DNA of 32,588 bases from Candidatus Delongbacteria bacterium (lineage in GTDB: Bacteria > Delongbacteria > UBA4055), in NCBI GenBank assembly GCA_027858795.1, contig JAQICF010000004.1, positions 1 to 32,588 on the forward strand, written 5' to 3'. The notes below the pieces were generated by a model. It had not been told where the DNA came from, did no database searches, and saw nothing but the letters and a program-made list of their open reading frames with translations. Position numbers and translations under genes: made by a program. Of this stretch, positions 24,693-31,835 are shown piece by piece. Position 1 is the first letter of the stretch. Each line of letters begins with the position of its first letter.

Positions 24693-26378
24693 CTATGGTC
24701 TGCGAACAACTCTGAATCCACTACCTTTACTACCATCCGGACTATAATTAAATCTACTGGATACTCTGCAATTGAACTCATTATTTGACCAATATCCTCC
24801 ACGCATCACTCTTATTTTGCCCAACTCTGGACCTATTGGGTTATCATTACTACTGTTTTTGTAGTAATCATCATCATACCAATCCCAACACCACTCATGA
24901 ATATTACCACTCATGTCACAAATTCCGAGTTCATTAGACTTCTTTTTACCAACATCATGTAATTCTCTTTCTGAATTATCACCATACCACCCAACATTTT
25001 GAATATCATCACTACCACTATATTTATAACCAATTGATTTTACCCCACCTCGAGCAGCAAATTCCCATTCAGCCTCTGTAGGTAGTCTGTAACCACTTGC
25101 CGTAAAATCGCAAACTATGTTAAGTTTATTTCCCAAATAACACTTTTCTAAACCTTCAAATTCACTTAACTTGTTACAATATTCAATAGCTTCTATCCAT
25201 TTAACTCTTCCAATTGGTTTATTTTCACCTTTAAATTTACTCGGGTTATATCTCATTATTTCTATCCACTGTGATTGAGTTATCTCATATTTACTCATGT
25301 AATAATCGTCAACACTTACTATATGTAACGGTTTTTCATCTCCTTTGCCTTTTTTAAAATCATTCCCCATCTGAAAAGTATCACCCTCAACAAAAATCAT
25401 ATCAATACCAAACTTACTTGACAACTTATTTTCAATTTTCTTTTTAGTATCAGTAATTTCTATTTTCTGTTTTGTAATTTTCAACTCTTCTTTTTTTACA
25501 ATTCCGTTATAACTAGACAAAGCTAAATCACCATATTTCTCACCATATATTTTTGTATATGGTTTTTGTCTCTTTGAATTTTCAAGTGCCCAATCTGTAA
25601 CACCATCTTCAACAAATGTCGCTAACTCAGTAAAGGAAACTATACCATCATTATTACCAGCATAATCTTGATTATCCGCTTCTCCTTCTAGGCCTTTTAA
25701 AATATAATTTGTAAATGCACCATAATCACTACTCTCATCTTCATAACTAAACCACCCATTTTTTGTAGCATAAAATGTTGCCGCAACCTCGCTTTTTTCA
25801 AATTTTTGAGATTTTAGTCCATTTTTATTAATACCTTTATTTTTTTGAAAGGCTTCCCTACATGCATCAACAAGTAATAATGATTTTTTTACACCAGCAC
25901 TTTGAAAAGTATCTGTAACTTCTTTAAGTTTTAAACTTGAATTAAAAATATCATCAGGATCTGTATCTGCAAGCACCAAGTAACTATCACCTTTTTCATC
26001 AGTTATCCCATGCCCTGAGAATGAAAAAACGACTAAATCTTCTGGTTCTAAAAAATCTTTCAAATAATCAAGTTTAGATTTTATCTTCCTTAATGTTGGA
26101 TATTCAGGACTTCTAGGATCATTTTTATCCGATAATACATAAACATAATCAAATTGACCAAAATCTTCAAATACTTGCCCAAGCGCTTCAGCATCATTAC
26201 GAGCTTTTTTCAAATCAAGAATTCCATCGTAATCGTAATTGTTGATTCCGACACAGATAGCCCAACGTTTACCTTCGTTTCCGGCTTTTTCTTTTATTGT
26301 GATCCCTTTTGAAGTTTGTGCTAATAAAAAACCTGCCGATATCATTATTGCGATGAAAATTATTTTTACTTGATTCAT
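24693..26378 (-). CDS. Exported caspase-FGE fusion protein
   Basis: A 561-residue intact protein. The signal peptide is MNQVKIIFIAIMISAGFLLA. The caspase domain covers ~38-290, with RWAICVGINNYDY, H123 in VVFSFSGHGITD and C173 in LLLVDACREAF. A lysine-rich helical linker spans ~295-322 and the FGE/SUMF1 domain 325-561: MIFVEGDTFQMGND, YEITQSQWIEIM, GYRLPTEAEWEFAARGG, GICDMSGNIHEWCWDWY, RVMRGGYW...GFRVVRRP. It is the same architecture as the interrupted gene downstream, but its C-terminal tail has ordinary AT-rich codons (arginine mostly AGA) and codons such as TCA and GAG at the variable positions, so it is not an obvious VR. It lies second in the operon, 48 bases after the DUF4384 gene. Confidence 0.88.
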   Translation of the reverse strand: MNQVKIIFIAIMISAGFLLAQTSKGITIKEKAGNEGKRWAICVGINNYDYDGILDLKKARNDAEALGQVFEDFGQFDYVYVLSDKNDPRSPEYPTLRKIKSKLDYLKDFLEPEDLVVFSFSGHGITDEKGDSYLVLADTDPDDIFNSSLKLKEVTDTFQSAGVKKSLLLVDACREAFQKNKGINKNGLKSQKFEKSEVAATFYATKNGWFSYEDESSDYGAFTNYILKGLEGEADNQDYAGNNDGIVSFTELATFVEDGVTDWALENSKRQKPYTKIYGEKYGDLALSSYNGIVKKEELKITKQKIEITDTKKKIENKLSSKFGIDMIFVEGDTFQMGNDFKKGKGDEKPLHIVSVDDYYMSKYEITQSQWIEIMRYNPSKFKGENKPIGRVKWIEAIEYCNKLSEFEGLEKCYLGNKLNIVCDFTASGYRLPTEAEWEFAARGGVKSIGYKYSGSDDIQNVGWYGDNSERELHDVGKKKSNELGICDMSGNIHEWCWDWYDDDYYKNSSNDNPIGPELGKIRVMRGGYWSNNEFNCRVSSRFNYSPDGSKGSGFRVVRRP

Positions 26379-26426
26379 ATAAACATTCCTTTCGTCTTTT
26401 TTAGTGAATTTCGTGGTAGCCTTATT

Positions 26427-27281
26427 TTACTTACTCGTAATTATATCAATCTTTTCCTCACAGAACTCCGCAGCTTTACTATTAGATTTTTTCTTCTTAT
26501 TTATCTTAATACCACGAGTCTTAATTCCTGTATCTTGATACGAATCTTCAATAAGATAAACATTCTCAGCATCTTGAACAGTACTTGATCCGAGTTCATC
26601 TGTACTTGCAAATACAATAATCTTTTCTGTTCCGAAAGGAGGAGCTACAGTAAGCTCATACTTATCCTTCCCTGAAGGTAGCTCATAAACTGTTCCCCCG
26701 TTGAAATAATTATCTTTTCTAAACGGATTTGGTAATAATTGGATCTGAGTACCGTCTACTTGTACATAAACAACTTTAGCATAGAAGGGTTTATTCCCCT
26801 TCACATAAAGCTTTATATTTTCATTCTCTTTGTACTTCAGTTCTTTCTTGTCACACCATGCTTTTATCATCAAAGGTGCATTGGGGTCATCCATAATTCC
26901 AGCACTTGAATACATCTTTTCAAGTTTTTCAGTCTTAGGAGTAACTTCAACTTTAAGAGTGATCTTAAAAGATTCACCCATCATAGGATCTTGAAACCAT
27001 TCAGATTTAAGTTCTTCGATTATCTTCACAACTGCTTGAGAATAAGCTTCCATAAGATCTGCTTCTGTCACATAATTCTTAACAACTGTCTCCGACTTAA
27101 CGTAAGTTCCTGCCACTTCTGAAGCCATTTTCTTAGCATTAGTCATAGCTTCGGAGATAGTTTCTTTTCTTGACTTGTCATCACCCATTGATGCGGTACC
27201 CTCAACCTCAATAATAATTGATTGAGCAGAGAATAAAGTGATCAGAAAAGTTATCATAAAGAACAAAAATATCTTTTTCAT
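26427..27281 (-). CDS. Exported protein with LPP20/FlgT-like N-terminal and DUF4384 C-terminal domain
   Basis: A signal peptide (MKKIFLFFMITFLITLFSA) is followed by a domain with IIIEVEGTASMGDDKSRKETISEAMTNAKKMA, of the LPP20/FlgT N-terminal type, to ~residue 115. Residues ~135-235 match DUF4384: PLMIKAWCDKKELKYKENENIKL, FYAKVVYVQVDGTQIQLLPN, GTEKIIVFASTDEL. DUF4384 is often found in or beside exported caspase-like proteins, which agrees with the next two genes. The tail is lysine-rich. It is the first gene of the operon, with AAGGAA before its ATG and a TATAAT box further up. Periplasmic; function unknown. Confidence 0.75.
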   Translation of the reverse strand: MKKIFLFFMITFLITLFSAQSIIIEVEGTASMGDDKSRKETISEAMTNAKKMASEVAGTYVKSETVVKNYVTEADLMEAYSQAVVKIIEELKSEWFQDPMMGESFKITLKVEVTPKTEKLEKMYSSAGIMDDPNAPLMIKAWCDKKELKYKENENIKLYVKGNKPFYAKVVYVQVDGTQIQLLPNPFRKDNYFNGGTVYELPSGKDKYELTVAPPFGTEKIIVFASTDELGSSTVQDAENVYLIEDSYQDTGIKTRGIKINKKKKSNSKAAEFCEEKIDIITSK

Positions 27282-27296
27282 ATTATTTCCTTATAT

Positions 27297-27324
27297 ATTA
27301 TATTCTAGTAATCGTTGTCTAGAA
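27297..27324 (-). promoter_or_regulatory. Promoter/operator region of the DUF4384-caspase operon
   Basis: On the minus strand a perfect -10 box TATAAT (27302-27297) lies 15 bases before the start codon. An inverted repeat, TTCTAG-N10-CTAGAA (27303-27324), abuts it on the upstream side. No good -35 box is spaced correctly, which suits an activator-dependent promoter. Confidence 0.45.
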
Positions 27325-27413
27325 AATATGATTTGTTTTCGATTTATTCAACTAAAATATTATCAGTGAATCTTTTGACTTACCTTGTACTTAACGAAAT
27401 TTTGGTTACCTGT

Positions 27414-27447
27414 AAAAAAAGGGGACGAAAAGAAATCGTCCCCTACG
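27414..27447 (-). terminator. Terminator of the threonine aldolase gene, made from a REP-like palindrome
   Basis: On the minus strand: GTAG, then GGGGACGA-N7-TCGTCCCC (stem 27443-27436/27428-27421), then seven T's. The GTAGGGG head is the same as in the other REP-like copies. Confidence 0.8.
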
Positions 27448-27449
27448 TA

Positions 27450-28463
27450 TTATCTATAAAACTCTTTAAAAGCTTCTATCACAACATCAATATCATCTTC
27501 TGATACATCCAGGTGTGTAACCAATCGAATATCTCCATATCCACCTATGAGAATACCTTTCGCTTTCATAAAATCTTGAAGCTCAACAAACTTTTTCTCA
27601 TCAGCTTCAATAAACATCATATTCGTCTGAACTTCTGAGATAGAACCTTGTAATTCAGGGATAGTATTCAATCCATCAGAGAGTATCTTTGCCTTTTCAT
27701 GATCTATTACTAATCTTTTAACATTATTCTCAAGAGCATAGATCCCAGCTTCAGCAAGAAGACCTGCCTGTCTCATACCACCACCCAGCATTTTTCTCCA
27801 TCTACGGGCTTTTTGAACTAATTCTTTTGACCCACAGAGTAAAGACCCTACTGGTGCCCCAAGTCCCTTTGAAAGACAGATAGAAATTGAATCAAAATAT
27901 TTTGTAATTTCTTTGATATCAACATTCAACTTTACCGCAGCATTAAAGACTCTTGCTCCATCAAGATGAAGTTTTAAATTATGTTTATCTACGAAATCTC
28001 TAGATGCTTTAATATATTCTAAAGGTAGAACTTTACCATTATTGGTATTCTCTAAGCAGAATAATTTTGTTTTAGCAAAGTGATAATCATCGGGTTTGAT
28101 CTTTGTCTCAGCTTTGGCAAGATCAATAGTTCCATCTACTTCAAACTCGATCGGTTGTGGTACAATGGACCCTAAAACAGCTGCTCCACCGCCTTCATGA
28201 ATATAAGTATGAGCTCCCTGTCCAACGATATATTCCTCTCCCCTTTCACAGTGAGATAGTAAAGCCATAAGGTTTGTCTGAGTTCCACTGGGTGCAAAGA
28301 TAGCATCTTCTGTTCCAAGCATTGCAGAAGCAAGTTTTTCTAATTTATTTACAGTTGGATCTTCCCCGTAAACATCATCACCAACTTCTGCTTCAAACAT
28401 TACCCTTTTCATCTCTATGGATGGTTTCGTAACTGTATCACTTCTAAGATCTATTATTTTCAT
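27450..28463 (-). CDS. ltaE: Low-specificity L-threonine aldolase
   Basis: A 337-residue PLP enzyme of the beta-eliminating lyase group. It starts with MKIIDLRSDTVTKPS, the classic threonine aldolase N-terminus, with AAAGGA upstream; an upstream in-frame ATG at 28538 would translate two palindromic repeats and is rejected. H85 (GAHTYIHE) stacks on PLP, D168 (LHLDGARVFNA) binds its ring nitrogen and K199 (ICLSKGLGAPVGS) forms the Schiff base. It cleaves L-threonine/allo-threonine to glycine and acetaldehyde in the cytosol. A REP-derived terminator follows. Confidence 0.93.
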   Translation of the reverse strand: MKIIDLRSDTVTKPSIEMKRVMFEAEVGDDVYGEDPTVNKLEKLASAMLGTEDAIFAPSGTQTNLMALLSHCERGEEYIVGQGAHTYIHEGGGAAVLGSIVPQPIEFEVDGTIDLAKAETKIKPDDYHFAKTKLFCLENTNNGKVLPLEYIKASRDFVDKHNLKLHLDGARVFNAAVKLNVDIKEITKYFDSISICLSKGLGAPVGSLLCGSKELVQKARRWRKMLGGGMRQAGLLAEAGIYALENNVKRLVIDHEKAKILSDGLNTIPELQGSISEVQTNMMFIEADEKKFVELQDFMKAKGILIGGYGDIRLVTHLDVSEDDIDVVIEAFKEFYR

Positions 28464-28476
28464 TATTTTTCCTTTG

Positions 28477-28511
28477 TCATTGCGAGGATTTATAAAAATC
28501 CGTGGCAATCT
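28477..28511. repeat. Palindromic repeat of the CATTGCGAGG...CGTGGCAATC type
   Basis: ATTGC (28479-28483) pairs with GCAAT (28505-28509) and GGATTT (28486-28491) with AAATCC (28496-28501). A run of eight T's follows. Palindromes with these ends are common between genes in many bacteria. Confidence 0.7.
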
Positions 28512-28528
28512 TTTTTTTAATGCGATGT

Positions 28529-28555
28529 GGGAAGACATAGGAGCCTTCCCCTACG
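28529..28555. repeat. REP-like palindrome of the GTAGGG family
   Basis: GGGAAG (28529-28534) pairs with CTTCCC (28545-28550), followed by CTACG, the same terminal sequence as the RAYT copies. It sits 18 bases from the repeat at 28477-28511. Confidence 0.65.
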
Positions 28556-28563
28556 GATAATTG

Positions 28564-29250
28564 TTAATTGTCTTTTATAAATATTGTTCGGAATACCAGC
28601 CTTATAAAACGAAAGGTATCTCTGAAAACACTGATCGAACTGTGAGCACCTTCGTATAATGCTGAAATAGGAATACTTTCTATTTTAAAACTTTTTCGAC
28701 CAGCTTTTATCAATATCTCCGACTCCATTTCAAATTTATCTGATTCTAACTTTATATCTTCAACAACTTTAGTCCTTATTAATCTATAACCTGATTGACT
28801 GTCAGGGATCTTACATTTTGCAAGTTGAGAAACAATAAATGAAGTTGTTCTATTGGAGAAAACTCTTTCTATAGGCATAGTAGTAGTGTCGCCTAATCTA
28901 TCTCCGACTACAATATCTGCATTAGATTCTTCGTATTTCTTAATAAAATCAGGGATGAACTTAACATCATGTTGTAAGTCTGAATCAATGGTTAGAAAAA
29001 ATTCAACATTGTTTTCAACCATGTACTTAAAACCCTTTTTAAGAGCAGAACCTTTACCACTATTTGTTTCATTTGAAAGAACTGTGACTTCACGATCCTT
29101 ACAAATCTGAAGTGTATTATCTTTAGAACCATCATCTACAACTACAACTTTGTCAAGAAGATCTATCTCCTCAAATCTATGAAAAAGATCCCCGATATAT
29201 CTCTCAGAATTGTAGGCAGGAACAAGTATTTTGAAATTTAATTCTTTCAT
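28564..29250 (-). CDS. Family 2 glycosyltransferase (polyprenyl-phosphate sugar transferase-like)
   Basis: From MKELNFK (start at 29250; the in-frame ATG at 29286 would add twelve residues across repeated control DNA) the GT-A fold shows ILVPAYNSERYIGDL, VVVVDDGSKDNT (D39, D40), GKGSALKKGF and TIDSDLQHD (D89, D91, metal-binding). The end, RFIRLVFRTIFIKDN, is amphipathic. There are no membrane helices, so it is peripheral. The group includes enzymes that load a sugar onto a polyprenyl phosphate; the sugar is unknown. It is divergent from the umuD operon, with two direct repeats between. Confidence 0.85.
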   Translation of the reverse strand: MKELNFKILVPAYNSERYIGDLFHRFEEIDLLDKVVVVDDGSKDNTLQICKDREVTVLSNETNSGKGSALKKGFKYMVENNVEFFLTIDSDLQHDVKFIPDFIKKYEESNADIVVGDRLGDTTTMPIERVFSNRTTSFIVSQLAKCKIPDSQSGYRLIRTKVVEDIKLESDKFEMESEILIKAGRKSFKIESIPISALYEGAHSSISVFRDTFRFIRLVFRTIFIKDN

Positions 29251-29252
29251 AG

Positions 29253-29283
29253 CCGTAAATATTATAAATCTAACCGTAAATAT
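29253..29283. promoter_or_regulatory. Two direct repeats CCGTAAATAT, 21 bases apart, between GT2 and umuD
   Basis: Copies at 29253-29262 and 29274-29283 are identical over ten bases and start two helical turns apart, which places them on the same DNA face. They lie just upstream of the glycosyltransferase ATG and ~70 bases before umuD. They may be regulator sites. Confidence 0.45.
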
Positions 29284-29350
29284 CAAGATAAAAGAAAATG
29301 AATTGATTAATATTATAGTTTTATCATCTTATTCTTTTTATATTGAAAAT

Positions 29351-29797
29351 ATGGAAAAGAAGGCAGGGAACATATCTAAAATATATAAACCTGAGGCTGA
29401 AACAAAGGTCTCTTTACCTCTTTTTTCTGAAAAACTTTCTGCAGGCTTTCCATCTCCTGCAAATGATTACATAGACAGAGGTTTAGATCTAAACGAACTA
29501 CTGATACAAAACCCATCAGCAACTTTCTATGTGGAGATCGAAGGTGAATCTATGATCAATGCAGGTATCAACTCTGGCGATATCCTTGTAGTGGACAGGT
29601 CACTTGAAGCCAAGCATGGAACAATTATCGTAGCTATCCTGGATGGAGAGTTTACTGTAAAGAAACTCTACTGGCGGGGAAAAGTAGTTAAGTTGGTTGC
29701 TGAAAATCCAAATTATAAACCTATTGAAATAACAGATGAGATGGATTTTGAGATATGGGGTGTTGCAACAACTGTAATTCATAGGCTTAACAAGTAA
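29351..29797 (+). CDS. umuD: UmuD-type self-cleaving protein, DNA polymerase V subunit
   Basis: 148 residues from the ATG at 29351; longer in-frame starts would overlap the divergent glycosyltransferase gene. The cleavage site A31-G32 lies in SAGFPSPANDY, typical of UmuD. The catalytic Ser67 (EIEGESMINAGI) and Lys104 (GEFTVKKL) are 37 residues apart, as in E. coli UmuD. RecA-driven self-cleavage gives UmuD', which joins UmuC to make Pol V for translesion synthesis. There is no DNA-binding domain, so this is not LexA. The ribosome site is weak. An operon with SRAP and umuC follows. Confidence 0.93.
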   Translation: MEKKAGNISKIYKPEAETKVSLPLFSEKLSAGFPSPANDYIDRGLDLNELLIQNPSATFYVEIEGESMINAGINSGDILVVDRSLEAKHGTIIVAILDGEFTVKKLYWRGKVVKLVAENPNYKPIEITDEMDFEIWGVATTVIHRLNK

Positions 29798-29844
29798 TTT
29801 AGATATACACTATAATTCATGAACTAAACAAATAGGAAATAATT

Positions 29845-30501
29845 ATGTGCGGACGATTTGCTCAAGTATATGATGATTCTGCTTTGAAATCAGAGTTTCA
29901 AATTGAAAATATTCAGAATAAGATAAATAAAAGATTCAATCTGTCTCCCGGTATGGAAATAAACACGATTCTTATAGAAAATGATGTAAATACTTTAAAG
30001 AAACAACATTGGGGCATTGATAATATCCGTGGTAAAGAATTGGACAATTCTGTATTTAACACAAGATATGATACTTTCCTAACAAATAACTTTGGAAGAA
30101 ATTTTCATAACAGCAGATGCATTGTTCCTGTAACCGGATTTTATGAATGGAATAATAAAGTTCCTTATTTTATAAAATACTCCGACGATCGAATACTTTC
30201 ACTGGCAGGTGTTTATACTTTCAATAAGAACAGAAATGAATATTCATGCTCTATCCTAACTGTCAGTTCTATGGGGCTACTTTCAAATATCCACGAAAGA
30301 ATGCCGGTGATTCTTTACGGATATGATAAATTTAGATGGATGGATAATCATAGATACGATCAATCATCACTTGAGAATATTTGTTTGAAAAGAATTGAGA
30401 ATGATGAACTGAGTATAACCAGAGTTTCAGATCGAGTAAACTCATTACTTCATGATTCGCCTCAATGTATTGTACCGGTGAAAGAAGAATCTTTGTTTTA
30501 G
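29845..30501 (+). CDS. yedK: SOS response-associated peptidase (SRAP, YedK/HMCES family)
   Basis: It starts with MCGRF, whose C2 (after Met removal the N-terminal residue) forms a thiazolidine cross-link to abasic sites in single-stranded DNA. The other family residues are N72 and R74 (FNTRYDT), E101 (GFYEW) and H150 (NIHERMPVIL). The 218-residue length is normal. It shields abasic sites at stalled forks. Its position between umuD and umuC, with 47- and 11-base gaps, puts it in the damage-response operon. Confidence 0.94.
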   Translation: MCGRFAQVYDDSALKSEFQIENIQNKINKRFNLSPGMEINTILIENDVNTLKKQHWGIDNIRGKELDNSVFNTRYDTFLTNNFGRNFHNSRCIVPVTGFYEWNNKVPYFIKYSDDRILSLAGVYTFNKNRNEYSCSILTVSSMGLLSNIHERMPVILYGYDKFRWMDNHRYDQSSLENICLKRIENDELSITRVSDRVNSLLHDSPQCIVPVKEESLF

Positions 30502-30512
30502 GTCAGTAAACT

Positions 30513-31784
30513 ATGAAAAAAGAACACAATAAAATATTCGCGCTCGTTGACTGTAATAGTTTCTATGCCTCCTGTGAAAGGATCTTCCGCCCGGATCTTA
30601 GAGGCAAACCTGTTGCTATTCTTTCAAACAATGACGGTTGTATTGTAGCTTTGACTAAAGAGGCAAAAGAACTTGGACTTACCAGAGGTGAGCCTTATTT
30701 TAAGATCCCTGCTGATGCCAGAAAGAAACTGTCAGTTTTTTCTTCGAATTATTCAATGTACGGAGATATAAGTCACCGTGTCATGGATATTTTAGCAGAG
30801 TTCTCACCTGAATCTGAGATATATTCCATTGATGAAAGTTTTCTTGATCTGACCGGCATGAACATAGATCTTACAGAGTACGGAAAAGAGATACGAAAAA
30901 AAGTTAAATGGTCAACAGGGATACCTGTTTCAGTTGGTATAGGTAAAACTAAAACACTGGCAAAGCTTGCAAACCACATTGCCAAGAAACTTGATAGATT
31001 TAACGGTGTTCTTGATCTATCCTCCGAAGAAAATATAGATAAATATCTTTCCATGGTAAAAGTCAGCAGTATTTGGGGAATCGGCAGAAAACTTTCAACA
31101 AAGCTGGAAAGAAAGAATATCGTCACTGCTAAAGACCTCAAATATACATCAGATGGTTGGATTCAGAGAAATCTTGGCGGAGTCACAGGTATGAGAACTG
31201 TCTGGGAACTGAGAGGCATTTCATGCATTCCTCTTGATACTATTCCTACCGTTAACAAAGGTATCATCAGTTCACGCTCATTCGGAAAACCTGTGGAGAC
31301 TCTAAGTGGATTAAAAGAAGCTGTTTCATCGTATATATCTATCGGAGCAAAGAAACTCAGAAAACAAAAGACCGCTGCTTCCGCTCTGACCGTTTATATT
31401 AAAACGAATCGTTTCAAAGATGAACCTCAATATAACAACAGTATCACATATAAAACTCCCTACCCTACTTCTTCGACAATAGAACTGACCGAATATGCTC
31501 TGAACCTTCTGGAAAGAATTTATAAAGACGGTTACAAATACAAAAAAGCAGGTATCATGCTTGATGGGATAGTACCGAATAATGCTATTCAATATAATCT
31601 TTTCACACCTGAAAAATTTGGAGTTGAAGTTGATAATGCTTTGGATGCTGTGAATAAAAAATGGGGTCGAAATGCTTTGTTTACCGGAAGTTCAGGCATT
31701 AACCGAAAATGGTCTATGAGAAGAGAATTCGTTTCTCCAAGATATACCACAAATTGGAATGATATACTGAAAATTAGAATTTAA
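30513..31784 (+). CDS. umuC: Y-family DNA polymerase V catalytic subunit
   Basis: 423 residues, the usual UmuC size. The first metal-binding aspartate is in FALVDCNSFYASCER (D13) and the second pair in YSIDESFLDL (D107, E108). The thumb helix-hairpin-helix is at SSIWGIGRKLSTKLERK, and the little finger and UmuC-type C-terminal region follow (residues ~240-423). It synthesises DNA past lesions with low fidelity when bound to UmuD'. It starts 11 bases after SRAP and is the last gene of the operon. Confidence 0.95.
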   Translation: MKKEHNKIFALVDCNSFYASCERIFRPDLRGKPVAILSNNDGCIVALTKEAKELGLTRGEPYFKIPADARKKLSVFSSNYSMYGDISHRVMDILAEFSPESEIYSIDESFLDLTGMNIDLTEYGKEIRKKVKWSTGIPVSVGIGKTKTLAKLANHIAKKLDRFNGVLDLSSEENIDKYLSMVKVSSIWGIGRKLSTKLERKNIVTAKDLKYTSDGWIQRNLGGVTGMRTVWELRGISCIPLDTIPTVNKGIISSRSFGKPVETLSGLKEAVSSYISIGAKKLRKQKTAASALTVYIKTNRFKDEPQYNNSITYKTPYPTSSTIELTEYALNLLERIYKDGYKYKKAGIMLDGIVPNNAIQYNLFTPEKFGVEVDNALDAVNKKWGRNALFTGSSGINRKWSMRREFVSPRYTTNWNDILKIRI

Positions 31785-31785
31785 A

Positions 31786-31818
31786 TGTAAGGAACAGTTT
31801 GAAACTGTTCCCTACATT
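31786..31818. repeat. 33 bp near-perfect palindrome of the GTAGGG family after umuC
   Basis: GGAACAGTTT and AAACTGTTCC surround one G, flanked by ATGTA and TACAT, with a single mismatch. It begins two bases after the umuC stop codon and could also help end transcription, but it has no T-tract. Confidence 0.8.
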
Positions 31819-31835
31819 CTTAATATTTTTAATTA

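Noticed and set aside
24693..24815. Second variable repeat at the end of the intact caspase-FGE gene
   Set aside because: The frame is similar, but codons are ordinary and AT-rich (AGA arginines) and the variable positions include TCA and GAG, which adenine mutation of AAC/AAT cannot give.
28464..28538. N-terminal extension of threonine aldolase from an upstream ATG
   Set aside because: It would translate two palindromic repeats, and the family N-terminus MKIIDLRSDT starts at 28463 with its own ribosome site.
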